A DNA stretch of 6,096 nt, from NCBI GenBank assembly GCA_017995695.1, contig JAGOIJ010000099.1, forward strand, positions 1-6,096, written 5' to 3'. This document shows positions 4,519 to 6,096 of this stretch, piece after piece. Made by a program: the position numbers and the translations under genes. The notes beneath the pieces were generated by a model. It made no database searches. It was given only the letters and a program-made list of their open reading frames with translations, and was not told the DNA's origin. This DNA is from Candidatus Omnitrophota bacterium (GTDB lineage: Bacteria > Omnitrophota > Gorgyraeia > Gygaellales > Profunditerraquicolaceae). Position 1 is the first letter of the stretch; each line of letters begins with the position of its first letter.

Positions 4519-6096
4519 TTATCCTTCTCGTAGTTGTTTTTCCGCGTCGACGATGTCGCGGTTCATCACACGACGCGTTTCTTTGAGGCGCTCGCGCAAT
4601 GTTTGCGAAATGGGCGCCTCATTTATTTCACGTAGGATCTGGATACCCATTCTGAAATAGCGTATGACTTCGCCTTCGTCAGTGTCGGTAAGGCGCAGGG
4701 TTTTATCAAAGGTGGTTCCGCGCAGCCACGCCTCAACCCCGTTACTTAAATGGAAGAAGGGGGATTTGCTTGAGGGATAGATTCTGAAGCGTTGTTCTTT
4801 GTGTTTGATGGTTTCGTAAATATCTTCGCAGGCGCGTTTAATACGATTAGCATTCCTCGAAAGAGCCGGCAGGCGTTGAGTTTTACGCGGCTCAAACACG
4901 CAGGAGCAAGAAATCACGCCTAAGCCAAACTCATCCAACTGTTCCAAAATCTTCTGATCGTACAATTCCGATAAAATCAATTCATACCCATAAACACTTT
5001 TGGCAAACTCGCCCTTATCAGTTAAGCGGCCATTGTGGATATAGTGCCAGTCTTTTAAAAGCTTAAGCTTTGCTTCCAACAGGCGCAAGGCTTCTTCGCG
5101 GTCATTCTTGCGCGATTGAAAGTAATGCAGCGAGAGAGGGTAGATGTTAAAAAGATCCTCTTTATATTTTTGGTATAGATTAAGAATGGTGGCATATGAC
5201 GTATTGAATTGGGAACGAACTTCCTCAGGCTTGCCATAGATGATGCGTTTGACTTCCTCATACGGCGTGCGGTGAGGATTTAAACGACAATACACAAAAC
5301 CTTCTTTATCAATACCGCGCCGGCCGGCGCGTCCAGCCATTTGGTAAAAATCACGCGTTTTCAGATTGCGGAAGTAGTGACCATAAAATTTACGCAAATC
5401 ATCAAAAACCACTGAGCGGCTGGGCATGTTGATGCCGAGGGCAAACGTTTCAGTGGTGAAAATGACTTTAAGTAGGCGGCTGGTGAATAAACGCTCAATC
5501 ACTTCTTTAAGCGTGGGAAGCATGCCCGCGTGATGGTAAGCAATGCCGCGCAAGATGAGCGGATACATGTGTTGCGCTGATTTTTCTTGTTTGAGATCGA
5601 ATCGTTCAGCAAGCGCAAGATACAACTGTTTGATTTCTTCTTTTTCATTTTTATTGAGGAAATCAAAACTAAGCAGGTCTTCAGCTAATTCTTCTGCGCG
5701 CCGGCGGCCAAACACAAAATAAATGCAGGGGAGTCCGTCTTTTTGGCGCAGATACGTGATGAGCGGATGGAGTTTGTTGGGGCGCGAGACGCGAATGCGC
5801 TTGAGCACTTCGATGCGATCGGCAATCTCGTTGTGGCATTGAAAAAGGAAATGCAAAGGGACCGGGCGTTTTTCTTCGATGACGACTTTGACCGGTTTGT
5901 TGTGGATTGACTCAATCCATTGCGCAAACTGCGCGATGTTGGGGATCGTGGCTGATAATCCCAGCAGGTTCATGTGTTTTGTCAAGAAGATAAGGGATTC
6001 TTCCCATACGGTGCCGCGTTCAGGATTGTCTATATAGTGAATTTCATCAAAAATAATCCAATGGTATCGTTCGAGGGATTTTGGTTCATCAAGGAA
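4519..6096 (-). CDS. Ski2/Mtr4-like superfamily 2 helicase with DSHCT-like C-terminus (5' end missing)
   Basis: The frame is open to the right edge, giving 525 C-terminal residues. The N-terminal part, including the Walker A motif, lies outside the window. Visible in order, numbered from the edge: DEIH box (17-20, motif II), LSAT (47-50, motif III), a YFVFGRRRAEEL motif IV segment (about 126-137), HHAGMLP, TTETFALGINMP (214-225, motif V) and QMAGRAGRRG (252-261, motif VI). Next comes SQFNTSYATILNL, typical of the Ski2/Mtr4 winged-helix region. The tail (about 358-525) resembles the DSHCT domain: LTDKGEFA, HLSNGVEAWLRGTTF, GEVIRYFRM and RDIV. The long arch insertion of eukaryotic Ski2 and Mtr4 has no room here. 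The protein is cytoplasmic and should unwind RNA or DNA using ATP. The mycobacterial relative HelY is the closest named bacterial type I can suggest. A TTG at 5985 is not the start, because the DEIH box lies upstream of it in the same frame. Confidence 0.92.
   Translation of the reverse strand, partial: FLDEPKSLERYHWIIFDEIHYIDNPERGTVWEESLIFLTKHMNLLGLSATIPNIAQFAQWIESIHNKPVKVVIEEKRPVPLHFLFQCHNEIADRIEVLKRIRVSRPNKLHPLITYLRQKDGLPCIYFVFGRRRAEELAEDLLSFDFLNKNEKEEIKQLYLALAERFDLKQEKSAQHMYPLILRGIAYHHAGMLPTLKEVIERLFTSRLLKVIFTTETFALGINMPSRSVVFDDLRKFYGHYFRNLKTRDFYQMAGRAGRRGIDKEGFVYCRLNPHRTPYEEVKRIIYGKPEEVRSQFNTSYATILNLYQKYKEDLFNIYPLSLHYFQSRKNDREEALRLLEAKLKLLKDWHYIHNGRLTDKGEFAKSVYGYELILSELYDQKILEQLDEFGLGVISCSCVFEPRKTQRLPALSRNANRIKRACEDIYETIKHKEQRFRIYPSSKSPFFHLSNGVEAWLRGTTFDKTLRLTDTDEGEVIRYFRMGIQILREINEAPISQTLRERLKETRRVMNRDIVDAEKQLREG

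Noticed and set aside
4460..4660. Small + strand frame starting in the terminator hairpin
   Set aside because: It runs through the palindrome and antisense to the conserved end of the helicase, and its product shows no recognisable feature.
5983..5985. TTG start codon for the helicase
   Set aside because: The frame continues to the window edge and encodes the DEIH box (residues 17-20 from the edge) upstream of this codon, so the TTG is an internal leucine.

Overview
The window holds three protein-coding genes. Two are tandem + strand genes for secreted, multidomain proteins. The third is a convergent - strand gene for a Ski2/Mtr4-like helicase, cut by the right edge. The composition is moderate in GC, Shine-Dalgarno and sigma70-like signals are present, and Sec signal peptides are clear, so the organism is a bacterium. 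Three traits point to an uncultured bacterial lineage: a dockerin-tagged subtilase, a TIM-barrel glycosidase with Ig-like repeats, and GGGGACAC palindromes of the kind seen between genes. Omnitrophota (former OP3) is my best guess, made from general impression only, and is a weak inference.

Layout. Bases 1-43 may carry the last codons of an unidentified upstream gene ending in TAATAA. They are followed at once by a compound palindrome (47-103) with GGGACAC/GTGTCCC arms. After a 135-base leader comes a secreted S8 (subtilisin-like) protease (239-1999). It has a signal peptide, an inhibitory prodomain with an unusual insertion, a complete catalytic tetrad and a C-terminal two-repeat dockerin. 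The AT-rich gap 2000-2193 holds a four-copy 7-base tandem repeat and a good promoter candidate. Next is a secreted glycoside hydrolase (2194-4434) with a clan GH-A type TIM barrel and three C-terminal Ig-like domains. A strong hairpin (4467-4503), again with GGGGACAC/GTGTCCCC arms, ends the + strand pair in the 84-base gap before the convergent helicase gene (4519-6096, - strand, 5' end missing).

How they may work together. The protease and glycosidase look like independently transcribed exported proteins acting outside the cytoplasm on protein and polysaccharide. The dockerin implies a cohesin partner that is not encoded here. The helicase is a separate cytoplasmic RNA or DNA remodelling function, probably linked only by position. 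I see no defence system, CRISPR, tRNA, rRNA or complete mobile element. The most unusual points are the shared palindrome family bracketing the two exported-protein genes, the insertion in the protease prodomain, the dockerin on a protease with no cohesin in sight, and an arch-less Mtr4-like helicase architecture.
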